Source of the DNA: Myxococcota bacterium
GTDB taxonomy: Bacteria > Myxococcota_A > UBA796 > UBA9615 > JAKLKC01
Assembly (NCBI GenBank): GCA_023150875.1
Contig: JAKLKC010000016.1
Coordinates: forward strand, 1 to 64,000
Reading direction: 5' to 3'
Length of the DNA stretch: 64,000 nt
The notes under the pieces were generated by a model, which saw nothing but the letters and a program-made list of their open reading frames with translations, was not told the origin of the DNA and did not search any database. Positions 34,947 through 43,908 of this stretch are shown one piece after another; position 1 is the first letter of the stretch; every line of letters begins with the position of its first letter. Made by a program: the position numbers and the translations under genes.

Positions 34947-37613
34947 ATGACCGACCGTGAGCTGTCCCGCGTGTACGAGCCCACCTCCGTCGAGGCCCGC
35001 TGGCAGCGGGTCTGGGCCGAGGAGCAGCTCTTCCGCGCCGACCCCCAGAAGGGGCGCGAGCGCGCGTACTGCATCGTCATCCCGCCGCCCAACGTGACGG
35101 GCTCGCTGCACTGCGGACACGCCCTGAACAACACGCTGCAGGACGTGCTGGTGCGCTACCACCGGATGCTGGGGGACAACGTGCTCTGGCTCCCCGGCAC
35201 CGACCACGCCGGGATCGCCACCCAGACCGTGGTGGAGCGGGAGCTGATCAAGGAGGGCACCAGCCGCAAGGAGCTGGGCCGCGACCGCTTCGTCGAGAGG
35301 GTGTGGCGGTGGAAGGAGCAGAGCGGCGGCCGGATCCTCCACCAGCTCCAGCGCCTCGGCTGCTCCTGCGACTGGTCCCGGGAGCGCTTCACCATGGACG
35401 AGGGGCTCTCCCGGGCGGTCCGCGAGGTCTTCGTGCGCCTCCACCGGGAGGGGCTGGTCGACCGGGACGAGTGGCTGGTGAACTGGGACCCCGCCAGCCA
35501 GACGGCCATCTCCGACCTGGAGGTGGAGCACAAGGAGGTGGACGGCCACCTCTGGCACGTCCGCTACCCCGTGGTGGGCTCCGACGAGGGGGTCGTAGTG
35601 GCCACCACACGCCCCGAGACGATGCTCGGCGACACGGCGGTGGCGGTCCACCCCGACGACGAGCGGTACCGCCACCTCGTCGGCCGCGAGGTGGAGCTGC
35701 CCCTGGTGGGCCGCCGCATCCCGGTGATCGCGGACGCGTACGTGGATGTGGAGTTCGGCACCGGCGTCGTGAAGATCACGCCGGCCCACGACTTCAACGA
35801 CTTCGAGGTGGGCAACCGCCACGGCCTGCCCCGGATCAACGTCCTGACCGACTCGGGGGTGATCAACCAGAACGGCGGGGTCTACGCCGGGCTGGACCGG
35901 TTCGAGGCCCGCAAGGTGGTGGTCCGGGACCTGGAGGCCGGCGGATTCCTCGTGAAGACCGAGCCCCACCGCCACTCCGTCGGCCACGCCCAGCGCAGCG
36001 GCGCGGTGGTGGAGCCCTTCCTGAGCATCCAGTGGTTCGTCCGGATCAAGGCCCTGGCGGAGCCGGCCATCGCCGCCGTGGAGCAGGGACAGATCCGGAT
36101 CGTGCCCCAGCAGTGGGAGTCCACCTACTTCCACTGGATGCGGAACATCCGGGACTGGTGCATCAGCCGGCAGCTCTGGTGGGGGCACCGGATCCCCGCC
36201 TGGTACTGCCAGGCGTGCGGGCACATCAACGTGGAGACCGACGAGCCCGCCGCCTGCGCCGCGTGCGGGGGAGGGGACCTGGTGCAGGAGACCGACGTGC
36301 TGGACACGTGGTTCTCCTCGGGGCTGTGGCCCTTCTCGACGCTGGGCTGGCCCGACCGCACCCCGGACCTCGAGACCTGGTACCCGACCTCGGTGCTGGT
36401 GACCGCCGCGGACATCCTGTTCTTCTGGGTGGCCCGCATGGCGATGATGGGCCTGAAGTTCATGCGGGAGGTGCCGTTCCGGGACGTGTACCTGCACGCC
36501 ATCGTCACCGACGAGAACGGCGAGAAGATGAGCAAGACGAGGGGGAACGTCATCGACCCCCTCGACATGATGGACCGGTTCGGCACCGACGCCTTCCGCT
36601 TCACCCTGGCGGCGTACGCGGCCCAGGGGCGCAACATCCGCCTGAGCGAGAGCCGGATCGAGGGCTACCGCAACTTCGTGAACAAGTTGTGGAACGCCGC
36701 CCGGTTCACGCTGATGAACCTCGCGGGGGACGAGACGCCCCTGTCCCGCGAGGAGCAGGACGCCCTGGCCGACCGCCTGGGCCTGCCGGAGCGGTGGATC
36801 CTCTCCCGCCTCTCCGCCGTCTCCCGGGACACGGCGGCGGCCATCGACGACTACCGCTTCAACGACGCCGCCATGGGGCTCTACCACTTCGTGTGGGGGG
36901 AGTTCTGCGACTGGTACCTGGAGCTCTCCAAGGGAAGCCTGGGCCGCGGCGGAGAGGGCGTGGTCCTGGTCCGCCGGGTGCTCGCCACCGCCCTCGGGGG
37001 GATCTGCCGCCTGCTCCACCCCTTCACCCCCTTCGTCACCGAGGAGATCTGGAGCCACCTGCCCGGCGCCCGGGGGCGGCTCGCCGTCGCTGCGTTCCCG
37101 CGGGAGGCCGACTTCCGCGCCGATCCCGGGGCCGAGGAGGAGCTGGCCTTCGTGTCGGCGGTCGTCGGCGAGGTGCGCAAGGTCCGCTCGGAGCTGAACG
37201 TCCCCCCGGCGGCCCGGGTGGAGGTGCGGGCGGTCTCGTCGGATCCCCGCCTGCGGGGCTTCATCGAGGCGTCCTCCGCCTCCATCGCCGAGCTGTGCCG
37301 CGCCGAGTCCGTCACGACGGCGGCCAAGGGCCCCCGCCCCAAGGGGGCCGCCCACGCCGTGGTGGAGGGGGTCGACCTGTTCATCCCCCTTCTGGGCCTC
37401 CTGGACGTGGAGGCGGAGGTCCAGCGCCTCGGCAGGGAGCTCAAGAAGGCCGACGACGACGTCGCCTTCCTCGCGGGCCGCCTCGCCAACCCCAGCTTCG
37501 TCGACCGGGCGCCGCCGGCCATCGTCGAGAAGGAGCGCGAGAAGCACGCCGCCGCCTTCGCCCAGCGCGAGAAGATCGCCGCCGCCCTGGAACGGCTGCG
37601 GGAGCTGGCGTGA
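34947..37613 (+). CDS. valS: Valyl-tRNA synthetase
   Basis: The 888-residue class I synthetase has the HIGH-type motif H55-C-G-H, the CP1 editing domain with NWDPASQTAISDLEV and TTRPETMLGDTAV, the WCISRQLWWGHRIPAW motif, zinc-type Cys (CQACGH / CAACGG), and KMSKTRGN. It ends in a C-terminal coiled-coil with EVQRLGRELKKADDDVAFL typical of ValS. It charges tRNA-Val. The nadC start overlaps its stop (GTGA). The ATG at 34947 gives the canonical N terminus. Confidence 0.98.
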   Translation: MTDRELSRVYEPTSVEARWQRVWAEEQLFRADPQKGRERAYCIVIPPPNVTGSLHCGHALNNTLQDVLVRYHRMLGDNVLWLPGTDHAGIATQTVVERELIKEGTSRKELGRDRFVERVWRWKEQSGGRILHQLQRLGCSCDWSRERFTMDEGLSRAVREVFVRLHREGLVDRDEWLVNWDPASQTAISDLEVEHKEVDGHLWHVRYPVVGSDEGVVVATTRPETMLGDTAVAVHPDDERYRHLVGREVELPLVGRRIPVIADAYVDVEFGTGVVKITPAHDFNDFEVGNRHGLPRINVLTDSGVINQNGGVYAGLDRFEARKVVVRDLEAGGFLVKTEPHRHSVGHAQRSGAVVEPFLSIQWFVRIKALAEPAIAAVEQGQIRIVPQQWESTYFHWMRNIRDWCISRQLWWGHRIPAWYCQACGHINVETDEPAACAACGGGDLVQETDVLDTWFSSGLWPFSTLGWPDRTPDLETWYPTSVLVTAADILFFWVARMAMMGLKFMREVPFRDVYLHAIVTDENGEKMSKTRGNVIDPLDMMDRFGTDAFRFTLAAYAAQGRNIRLSESRIEGYRNFVNKLWNAARFTLMNLAGDETPLSREEQDALADRLGLPERWILSRLSAVSRDTAAAIDDYRFNDAAMGLYHFVWGEFCDWYLELSKGSLGRGGEGVVLVRRVLATALGGICRLLHPFTPFVTEEIWSHLPGARGRLAVAAFPREADFRADPGAEEELAFVSAVVGEVRKVRSELNVPPAARVEVRAVSSDPRLRGFIEASSASIAELCRAESVTTAAKGPRPKGAAHAVVEGVDLFIPLLGLLDVEAEVQRLGRELKKADDDVAFLAGRLANPSFVDRAPPAIVEKEREKHAAAFAQREKIAAALERLRELA

Positions 37614-38509
37614 GCGGGGGGGCGGCCGGGCCGCGCCTCCCCGGCCTGGACGCCGACGCCTGGGCCGTGATCCGGGCGGGGCTGGCCGAGGACCTGGGGC
37701 CGTCCGGGGACGTCACCTCCCAGGCCCTGATCCCCGAGGGCGCCCCGGGGAGGGCCCACCTGCTGGCCCGGGAGCCCCTGGTGGTCTGCGGCCTCTCCGT
37801 CGCCGCCGCGGTCTTCCGGCACCTGGACCCCGACGCCGTGTTCGTCCCCCGGGCCCAGGACGGCGACCACTGCGGGGGCGAGCGCCACGTGCTGGCCGAG
37901 GTGTCGGGAGACCTGCGGGCGCTGCTGGCGGGGGAGCGCCTGGCCCTGAACCTGCTCCAGCGGCTGTCGGGGATCGCCACCTTCACCGCCCGCTTCGTCG
38001 CCGAGGTCCAGGGGACCCACGTGCGCCTCGTGGACACCCGCAAGACCACGCCGGGCCTCAGGACCCTCGAGAAGTACGCGGTGCGGGTCGGGGGAGCCCA
38101 CAACCACCGCATGGGCCTCTTCGACGGCGTGCTGATCAAGGACAACCACCTGGCGGTGTGCGGATCGGTGGGCCAGGCGGTGGGCCGTGCCCGGGCCCGC
38201 TGCCACTCCCTCCTCCGGATCCAGGTGGAGGTCGAGTCCTTGCGCCAGCTCGAGGAGGCCGCCGCCGCCGGGGCCGACGCGGTGCTCCTGGACAACATGG
38301 GGATCCCCGAGATCCGGGCGTGCGTGGCGTGGGCCCGGGAGAAGGCCCCCGACCTGCTGCTGGAGGCCTCGGGCGGCGTGCGCCTGGACAACGTCCGGGC
38401 CATCGCCGAGGCGGGGGTCCACCAGGTCAGCGCCGGTGCCCTCGTCCACCAGGCGCGGTGGGTCGACGTAAGCATGGACATCCAGGCCACGGGCGCGGCC
38501 GCGACGTGA
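37610..38509 (+). CDS. nadC: Nicotinate-nucleotide pyrophosphorylase (carboxylating)
   Basis: The 299-residue protein has the QPRTase motifs: LAEDLGPSGDVTSQAL, ERLALNLLQRLSGIATFTARF, the RLVDTRKTTPGLRTLEKYAVRVGGAHNHR phosphoribosyl-diphosphate and quinolinate site, and VLLDNMGIPEIR and LEASGGVRLDNVRAIAEAGVHQVSAGAL. It converts quinolinate to nicotinate mononucleotide for NAD synthesis. The GTG start overlaps the valS stop and the stop overlaps the birA start. No nadA or nadB is seen here. Confidence 0.96.
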   Translation: MSGGAAGPRLPGLDADAWAVIRAGLAEDLGPSGDVTSQALIPEGAPGRAHLLAREPLVVCGLSVAAAVFRHLDPDAVFVPRAQDGDHCGGERHVLAEVSGDLRALLAGERLALNLLQRLSGIATFTARFVAEVQGTHVRLVDTRKTTPGLRTLEKYAVRVGGAHNHRMGLFDGVLIKDNHLAVCGSVGQAVGRARARCHSLLRIQVEVESLRQLEEAAAAGADAVLLDNMGIPEIRACVAWAREKAPDLLLEASGGVRLDNVRAIAEAGVHQVSAGALVHQARWVDVSMDIQATGAAAT

Positions 38510-39294
38510 GGGAGGACGGGCGCGAGGGGTGCTCCGGCGCGCCGCCGCAGCGTCGGCTGGAGACCTGCGCCTCCACCAACTCCGAGGCCGCGGCCTGGAT
38601 GGCGGAGGGGGCTCCCCACGGCGCGTCGGTGGTGGCGGACGCCCAGACCGGGGGCCGCGGCCGACGGGGCCGCTCCTGGTACTCCCCCCCCGGCGCCGGG
38701 CTGTGGGTCTCCGTGGTCCTGCGCCCGCGGATCGGGGCCCAGGCGGCGCCCCTCCTGGCCGTGGCGGCGGGCGTCGCCGCCCGGGACGCCCTCGCCGCCG
38801 CGGGGGTCCCGGGCGTCACCCTCAAGTGGCCCAACGACCTCATGCTGGCGGGCCGGAAGATGGGGGGCGTGCTCGCCGAGCTCCACGGCCGCGGGGCGGA
38901 GGGGGGCCTGGCCTGCGTGCTGGGCCTCGGCGTCAACCTGTCCCTGCCCGCCGACGCCTTCCCGGAGGAGCTGAAGGCCACCGCCACCAGCCCGCTCCGG
39001 GAGGTCGGCGCCGCCCCCGACCGGGACGCCGTCCTCGATGCCTTCCTCCCGGCCCTCCTCGCCGCGGTCGAGGCCCTCGAGTCGGACGGGGGGAGCGCCC
39101 TGGTCCGCTCCTTCGCCGCGTCCCTCCACGGCCTCGGCTCCCGGGTGGAGGTGACCCTCCCCGGGGGAACGCTGCGGGGGATCGCGGAGGGGATCGGCCC
39201 CGGAGGGGAGCTGCTGGTCCGGGACGGGGAGGGCGCCCTGCGGCGCGTCCTGGCGGGGGACGTCCGCCTGGTGGAGGGCCCGGGGGCCGGGTAG
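38506..39294 (+). CDS. birA: Biotin-[acetyl-CoA-carboxylase] ligase, short form without DNA-binding domain
   Basis: The 262-residue ligase has the catalytic core: STNSEAAAWMAEGAPHG, the biotinyl-AMP loop TGGRGRRGRSWYSPPGAGLW, and LKWPNDLMLAGRKMGGVLAEL, followed by a C-terminal SH3-like beta domain. It attaches biotin to carboxylase carriers. No helix-turn-helix domain is present, so it is not a BirA repressor. The GTG start overlaps the nadC stop. CoaX follows after a 51-base gap. Confidence 0.93.
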   Translation: MREDGREGCSGAPPQRRLETCASTNSEAAAWMAEGAPHGASVVADAQTGGRGRRGRSWYSPPGAGLWVSVVLRPRIGAQAAPLLAVAAGVAARDALAAAGVPGVTLKWPNDLMLAGRKMGGVLAELHGRGAEGGLACVLGLGVNLSLPADAFPEELKATATSPLREVGAAPDRDAVLDAFLPALLAAVEALESDGGSALVRSFAASLHGLGSRVEVTLPGGTLRGIAEGIGPGGELLVRDGEGALRRVLAGDVRLVEGPGAG

Positions 39295-39345
39295 GCCGGT
39301 CCGCGCCCTGGCTGCCAGAGTCACACCGTGGATGGAGGCGCGCCC

Positions 39346-40125
39346 ATGCTCCTCGTGATCGACGTCGGCAACACCAACACCGTCCTGGGCCTGTACCGCG
39401 GCCCCGAGCTCGTGGACTCCTGGCGGATCGAGACCCGCAAGGGGAGGACCGGCGACGAGCACGCGCTCCTGGTGCGGCAGCTCCTGGGCCTCCGGGACGT
39501 CGCCCCGTCGGAGATCGAGGCGGTGGTCATCGGCTCCGTCGTCCCCTCGCTGGCCCTTTCGCTTCAGCGCATGGGCGAGAAGGTGTTCGGCCGTCCCCCG
39601 GTCTTCGTCGGCCCCGGCACCCGCACGGGGATGCCCATCCTCACCGAGAACCCCCGCGAGGTCGGCGCCGACCGGATCGTGAACGCCGTCGCCGCCTACG
39701 AGGTGGTGCGGGGGCCCTGCGTCGTCGTGGACTTCGGGACCGCCACCACCCTCGACTGCGTCAGCGCGGCGGGGGAGTACCTGGGGGGCGTCATCGCCCC
39801 CGGCTACGGGATCTCCGCGGAGGCGCTGTTCAGTCGCACCTCCAAGCTGCCCCGGGTCGAGGTGTCCCGGCCCCCCCGGGTCATCGGCCGGAACACCGTG
39901 CACTCGATCCAGGCGGGCCTCTACTACGGATACGTAGACCTCGTGGACGGCCTGTGCCGGCGCGTGGTCCGGGAGATGCGTGGCGACGCCGCCCCGAGGG
40001 TGCTGGCCACCGGCGGGCTCGCCGGCCTCTTCGCCGAGGCCAGCCGGGCCATCCACGAGGTGCGGGAGGACCTGACCCTGGTGGGTCTGCGGATCCTCTG
40101 GGAGCGGAGCAAGGCGGGACCCTGA
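39346..40125 (+). CDS. coaX: Type III pantothenate kinase
   Basis: The 259-residue protein has the CoaX ASKHA-fold motifs: LLVIDVGNTNTVLGLY, VVIGSVVPSLALSL, the GADRIVNAVAAYE block, VVVDFGTATTLDCVSAAGEYLGGVIAPGYGIS and the C-terminal ATGGLAGLFAEAS. It phosphorylates pantothenate in coenzyme A synthesis and, unlike CoaA, needs a monovalent cation. The ATG at 39346 was chosen with GGAGG upstream; a GTG at 39328 is in frame. It closes the valS-nadC-birA-coaX run. Confidence 0.95.
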   Translation: MLLVIDVGNTNTVLGLYRGPELVDSWRIETRKGRTGDEHALLVRQLLGLRDVAPSEIEAVVIGSVVPSLALSLQRMGEKVFGRPPVFVGPGTRTGMPILTENPREVGADRIVNAVAAYEVVRGPCVVVDFGTATTLDCVSAAGEYLGGVIAPGYGISAEALFSRTSKLPRVEVSRPPRVIGRNTVHSIQAGLYYGYVDLVDGLCRRVVREMRGDAAPRVLATGGLAGLFAEASRAIHEVREDLTLVGLRILWERSKAGP

Positions 40126-40189
40126 CCCCGGCGCTCCGTCCAGGACGGCGTCAAGCCCGCGGGGCCCGGGAGACCGTGCGATCCCGCCC

Positions 40190-40219
40190 TTGTGCCCGGC
40201 GCCGTCTCGGGTACACAAT
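40190..40219 (+). promoter_or_regulatory. Promoter-like sequence before the EF-G-like gene
   Basis: TTGTGC (40190-40195), an 18-base spacer and CACAAT (40214-40219) lie in the 202-base gap after coaX, about 110 bases before the ATG at 40328. Confidence 0.45.
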
Positions 40220-40327
40220 CGTTCCGCCTCCGTTCCCATCACGGGGCGATGGTGTGTCAGCGCCCGGGGGGGCGCACGCAGCGAGGCGGTCCCGTCTCGT
40301 GGGCCGCCGGGGAGAGTGGCTGAGCCC

Positions 40328-42412
40328 ATGAAACACAGCGAAGCGCGGGACGTGCGGACCTTCGCCCTGATCGGGCACGGGGGCTGCGGGAAGACCTCCA
40401 TCGGCGACGCGATCCTCTTCCTGTCCGGGGCGAACAGCCGTCTCGGGAAGGTGGACGACCGGTCCAGCGTGCTCGACCACGAGCCGGAGGAGCAGGAGAA
40501 GGGCCACTCCCTCTCGGCGCACTTCGCTTCCGTGGACTGGGACGGGCGCCGCCTCCACGTCGTGGACACCCCGGGGGACGGCAACTTCGCCTACGAGGCG
40601 TGGATCGCCCTGCACGGCGTCGACACGGCCGTGCTGGTGGTCAGCGCAGTCGACGGCGTCGAGGTCGGCACCGAGAAGACCTGGGGCTTCGCCACCGAGC
40701 TCGGCCTCCCCCGGGTGGTGTTCGTCAACAAGGTGGACCGGGAGCGCGCCGATCCCGCCGTAGCGGTGAAGGACGTCGAAGACAGGCTCGGCGTGCGGGT
40801 GGTGCCCCTCCAGGTCCCCATCGGCCGGGAGGCCGGCTTCCGGGGCGTCGTGGACCTCGTCCGCCAGAAGGCCCTGATCTTCGCCCCGGGCGGGGGCGGC
40901 AGGGTCACGGTGGAGGCGATCCCCGAGTCCCTGGCAGACGAGGTGCGCGCCGCCACCGAGGCGATGATGGACGCCGCGGCGAGCGCCGACGACGAGCTCA
41001 TCGAGAAGTTCCTGGAGGCCGGCGAGCTCACCGAGGACGAGCTCCGGGTCGGCCTCGCCAAGGGCATCGCCCAGGGGGCCATCGTCCCCGCCCTGTTCGG
41101 CTCCGCGACGGCGAACGCGGGGGTCGCACAGCTCCTGGACCTGACCTCGGTCCTCCCCGGCCCCCTGGGGACCCCTGCCCGCCGGGTGCACCGGGGGGAC
41201 GAGGAGGTGACGGTCCCTCCCGATCCCGCCGGTCCCTTCTTGGGGCTGGTGATCAAGACCTTCATCGATCCCTTCGCGGGGAAGGTGAACGTCTTCCGCG
41301 TCCTCTCGGGCACGGTGGCCGCCGAGGCCCCGGTCCTCAACAGCGGCAAGGGGACGCGGGAGCGCCTGGCCCACCTGTCGATGCTCCGGGGCAAGAAGCA
41401 GGAGCCCATCGACCAGGCCACGGTGGGGGACGTCGTCGCCGTCGCCAAGCTGAAGGAGACGGCGACCCTCGATACACTGTGCGACGAGTCGGCGGCCCTG
41501 CGGGTGCCGCCGCCGCCGATCCCCCAGCCCATGATGTCGTACGTCGTCCGGCCGAAGTCCAAGGGGGACGAGGACAAGGTCAAGGGAGCGATCCTGAAGC
41601 TGCTGGAGGAGGACCCCAACCTCCACATCGGCCACGACGAGCTCACCAAGGAGATCGTGCTGTCCGGGATGGGCCAGCAGCACATCGAGATCAACGTCAG
41701 GCGACTCCGGCGGAAGTACGGCGTCGACGTCGAGCTCGACCTGCCCCTGGTGCCCTACAAGGAGACCATCAAGGGCAGCGCCCGGGTGCAGGGCCGGCAC
41801 AAGAAGCAGACGGGAGGCCGGGGCCAGTTCGCCGACACCTGGATGCGCGTCGAGCCCCTCCCCCGGGGGGGAGGCTTCGAGTTCGTGGACGAGATCGTCG
41901 GCGGCGCGGTGCCCCGCCAGTACATCCCCGCCGTCGAGAAGGGGGTCCGCGAGACGATGGCCCGGGGCGTCCTCGCCGGGTACCCCGTCGTCGACGTGAG
42001 GGTCACCCTCGACGACGGGGGCTACCACGCCGTCGACAGCTCCGAGATGGCCTTCAAGACCGCGGCGAGCAAGGGCTTCAAGAAGGGCTTCATGGACTGC
42101 CGCCCCACCCTCCTGGAGCCCATCTACGACCTGGACGTCCTGGTCCCCGAGGAGAGCGTCGGGGACATCATGGGGGACATCAACGGCCGGCGGGGCCGGG
42201 TCATCACCATGGAGAACCGCGGTCGGAGCACCCTGGTCAAGGCCCAGGTGCCCCTGGCGGAGCTCCTGACCTACGCCCCCGACCTGCGCTCCATCACCGG
42301 GGGGAAGGGCTCGTTCACCATGTCCCTCTCCCACAACGAAGAGGTCCCTCCGCACCTCCTGCCGAAGCTGGTCGCCGAGTCGAAGCGCAAGGTCGAGGAG
42401 GAGGAGGACTGA
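40328..42412 (+). CDS. Elongation factor G-like translational GTPase (EF-G2 type)
   Basis: The 694-residue protein has the EF-G five-domain layout, with G1 GHGGCGKT (residues 16-23), VDTPGDGNFAYE as the DTPG/G3 motif, NKVDRER as G4, domain IV RHKKQTGGRGQFADTWMRVEP, and domain V ending in SRSTLVKAQVPLAELLTYAPDLRSITGGKGSFTM. The G1 and G3 loops differ from canonical EF-G (AHVDAGKTT and DTPGHVDF), which places it with the EF-G-like paralogues rather than the main translocase. It is preceded by its own promoter-like sequence. Confidence 0.9.
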   Translation: MKHSEARDVRTFALIGHGGCGKTSIGDAILFLSGANSRLGKVDDRSSVLDHEPEEQEKGHSLSAHFASVDWDGRRLHVVDTPGDGNFAYEAWIALHGVDTAVLVVSAVDGVEVGTEKTWGFATELGLPRVVFVNKVDRERADPAVAVKDVEDRLGVRVVPLQVPIGREAGFRGVVDLVRQKALIFAPGGGGRVTVEAIPESLADEVRAATEAMMDAAASADDELIEKFLEAGELTEDELRVGLAKGIAQGAIVPALFGSATANAGVAQLLDLTSVLPGPLGTPARRVHRGDEEVTVPPDPAGPFLGLVIKTFIDPFAGKVNVFRVLSGTVAAEAPVLNSGKGTRERLAHLSMLRGKKQEPIDQATVGDVVAVAKLKETATLDTLCDESAALRVPPPPIPQPMMSYVVRPKSKGDEDKVKGAILKLLEEDPNLHIGHDELTKEIVLSGMGQQHIEINVRRLRRKYGVDVELDLPLVPYKETIKGSARVQGRHKKQTGGRGQFADTWMRVEPLPRGGGFEFVDEIVGGAVPRQYIPAVEKGVRETMARGVLAGYPVVDVRVTLDDGGYHAVDSSEMAFKTAASKGFKKGFMDCRPTLLEPIYDLDVLVPEESVGDIMGDINGRRGRVITMENRGRSTLVKAQVPLAELLTYAPDLRSITGGKGSFTMSLSHNEEVPPHLLPKLVAESKRKVEEEED

Positions 42413-42518
42413 TCTCCCGGAGCCGGGTGGCGGCCCCCCCCTGCCCGGTCCACCCCGGACCGCTCGCGCCCCCGCTCGTGTAGAATCCCCTCATCGGGAG
42501 CCCGACGGAGTCGAGCCG

Positions 42519-43826
42519 GTGGAGAACTTCGAGGAGATCGCCGCGTCCTTCGGCGTGCCGGAGCCGCTGAGGCCGGCGCTCGCGCCGGACGCCCCCAGCC
42601 GGGGGAAGGTCCCCATCGCCCGGGCCGTCCTGCCCGCGCCGCCGAAGGTCCAGATCGCCATGGCGTACCTGCTGCTCGGCGATCCGGACCCGGAGATCGC
42701 CGAGACCGCCCGGCGGACCCTCTGCGAGATGCCGCCGCGGGTCGTGGTCGACGCCATCTCGGGGGAGTCCCACCCGAAGGTGCTGGAGTTCTTCGCGTAC
42801 CACCAGCGGGACGCGAAGGTGCTGGAGAAGGTGGCCCTCCAGCACCAGGCGAACGACCGGACCCTCTGCTACCTCGCCGAGACGGCCCCGGAGCGGGTCG
42901 TGGACATCGTCGCCAGCAACCAGGAGCGCCTGCTCATCGCGCCGCAGATCTACCTGCACCTGCGTGCGAACCCCGCGACGCCCCGGGCGACCCTCTACCG
43001 GGTCGCCACCTTCCAGCGGATGTGCGGGATCGACCTGGCCGAACTGGAGGCCCGGTACGCCACCCCGTCGCCTCCTCCCGCCCCGCCCGCGGAGGAGCGG
43101 CCGGCGGTGGAGCCCGCCGCCCCCGCGGCCGCATCCGCCGGGATCGTCCCGGACCTCGATCCCGACGATCCCCTCTCCGCCCTGCTGGAGGAGTTCGGCA
43201 TGGGCCGGGCCGAGCCCTCCGCCCCGGCACCCGAGCCTTCGCCCTCCGCAGCGCCCTCCGCGCCCCGGCCCGCCATCGCCGTCGACTCCGCGGCCCTGAG
43301 CAACCTGAGCCTCCTGGCGCAGACGGAGTTCGACTTCGGCTACGGCGACGACGACGAGGCGTGGGACCAGGACCTGATCGCCGACCACGGGGAGAGGCCC
43401 GACGACGACGTCATCCAGAGCATCGCCACCAAGATCGCCCAGCTCACCACCGGGCAGAAGATCAAGCTTGCCTACGTGGGGAACAAGGAGGTCCGGGAGC
43501 TCCTGGTCCGCGACCGGAACAAGATGGTCGCCTCCGCGGTGGTGAAGAGCGGCCGCATGACCGAACCCGAGGTGGTGCGGGTGGTCCAGAACCGCAGCAT
43601 CCACGACGAGGTCCTGCGGATGGTCGCCTCGAACCGGGAGTGGCTGCGGCGCTACCCGGTGAAGGTGGCGCTGGTGGGCAACCCCAAGTGTCCTCTCCCG
43701 GTCGCCGTGGGGATCATCAGCTCCCTCCAGGTCCGCGACCTGAAGCTGCTGGCCAACAACCGCAACGTCTCCAGCGTGGTGTTCAGCGCCGCGGGGAAGA
43801 TGCTCAAGGAGCGCAAGCAGACATGA
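42519..43826 (+). CDS. Alpha-repeat protein of unknown function
   Basis: No family was recognised. The 435-residue protein has two helical repeat blocks (about 45-170 and 300-430), with units such as KVLEKVALQHQANDRTLCYLAETAPERVVDIVASNQERLL and ALVGNPKCPLPVAVGIISSL. They are joined by a Pro/Ala/Glu-rich linker (about 175-290). The repeats look like HEAT or leucine-rich-variant scaffolds. It starts at GTG 42519; a TAGAAT -10-like box is at 42481-42486. It lies 82 bases before the MglA-like gene. Confidence 0.6.
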   Translation: MENFEEIAASFGVPEPLRPALAPDAPSRGKVPIARAVLPAPPKVQIAMAYLLLGDPDPEIAETARRTLCEMPPRVVVDAISGESHPKVLEFFAYHQRDAKVLEKVALQHQANDRTLCYLAETAPERVVDIVASNQERLLIAPQIYLHLRANPATPRATLYRVATFQRMCGIDLAELEARYATPSPPPAPPAEERPAVEPAAPAAASAGIVPDLDPDDPLSALLEEFGMGRAEPSAPAPEPSPSAAPSAPRPAIAVDSAALSNLSLLAQTEFDFGYGDDDEAWDQDLIADHGERPDDDVIQSIATKIAQLTTGQKIKLAYVGNKEVRELLVRDRNKMVASAVVKSGRMTEPEVVRVVQNRSIHDEVLRMVASNREWLRRYPVKVALVGNPKCPLPVAVGIISSLQVRDLKLLANNRNVSSVVFSAAGKMLKERKQT

Positions 43827-43908
43827 GGAGCGGAGCACCGCTTCCCTTGCGCGGCCGGAGCGCAACCCCCGGGTGCACGAGGGTCCGGGGTCCCGGAGAG
43901 GAGTGAGG

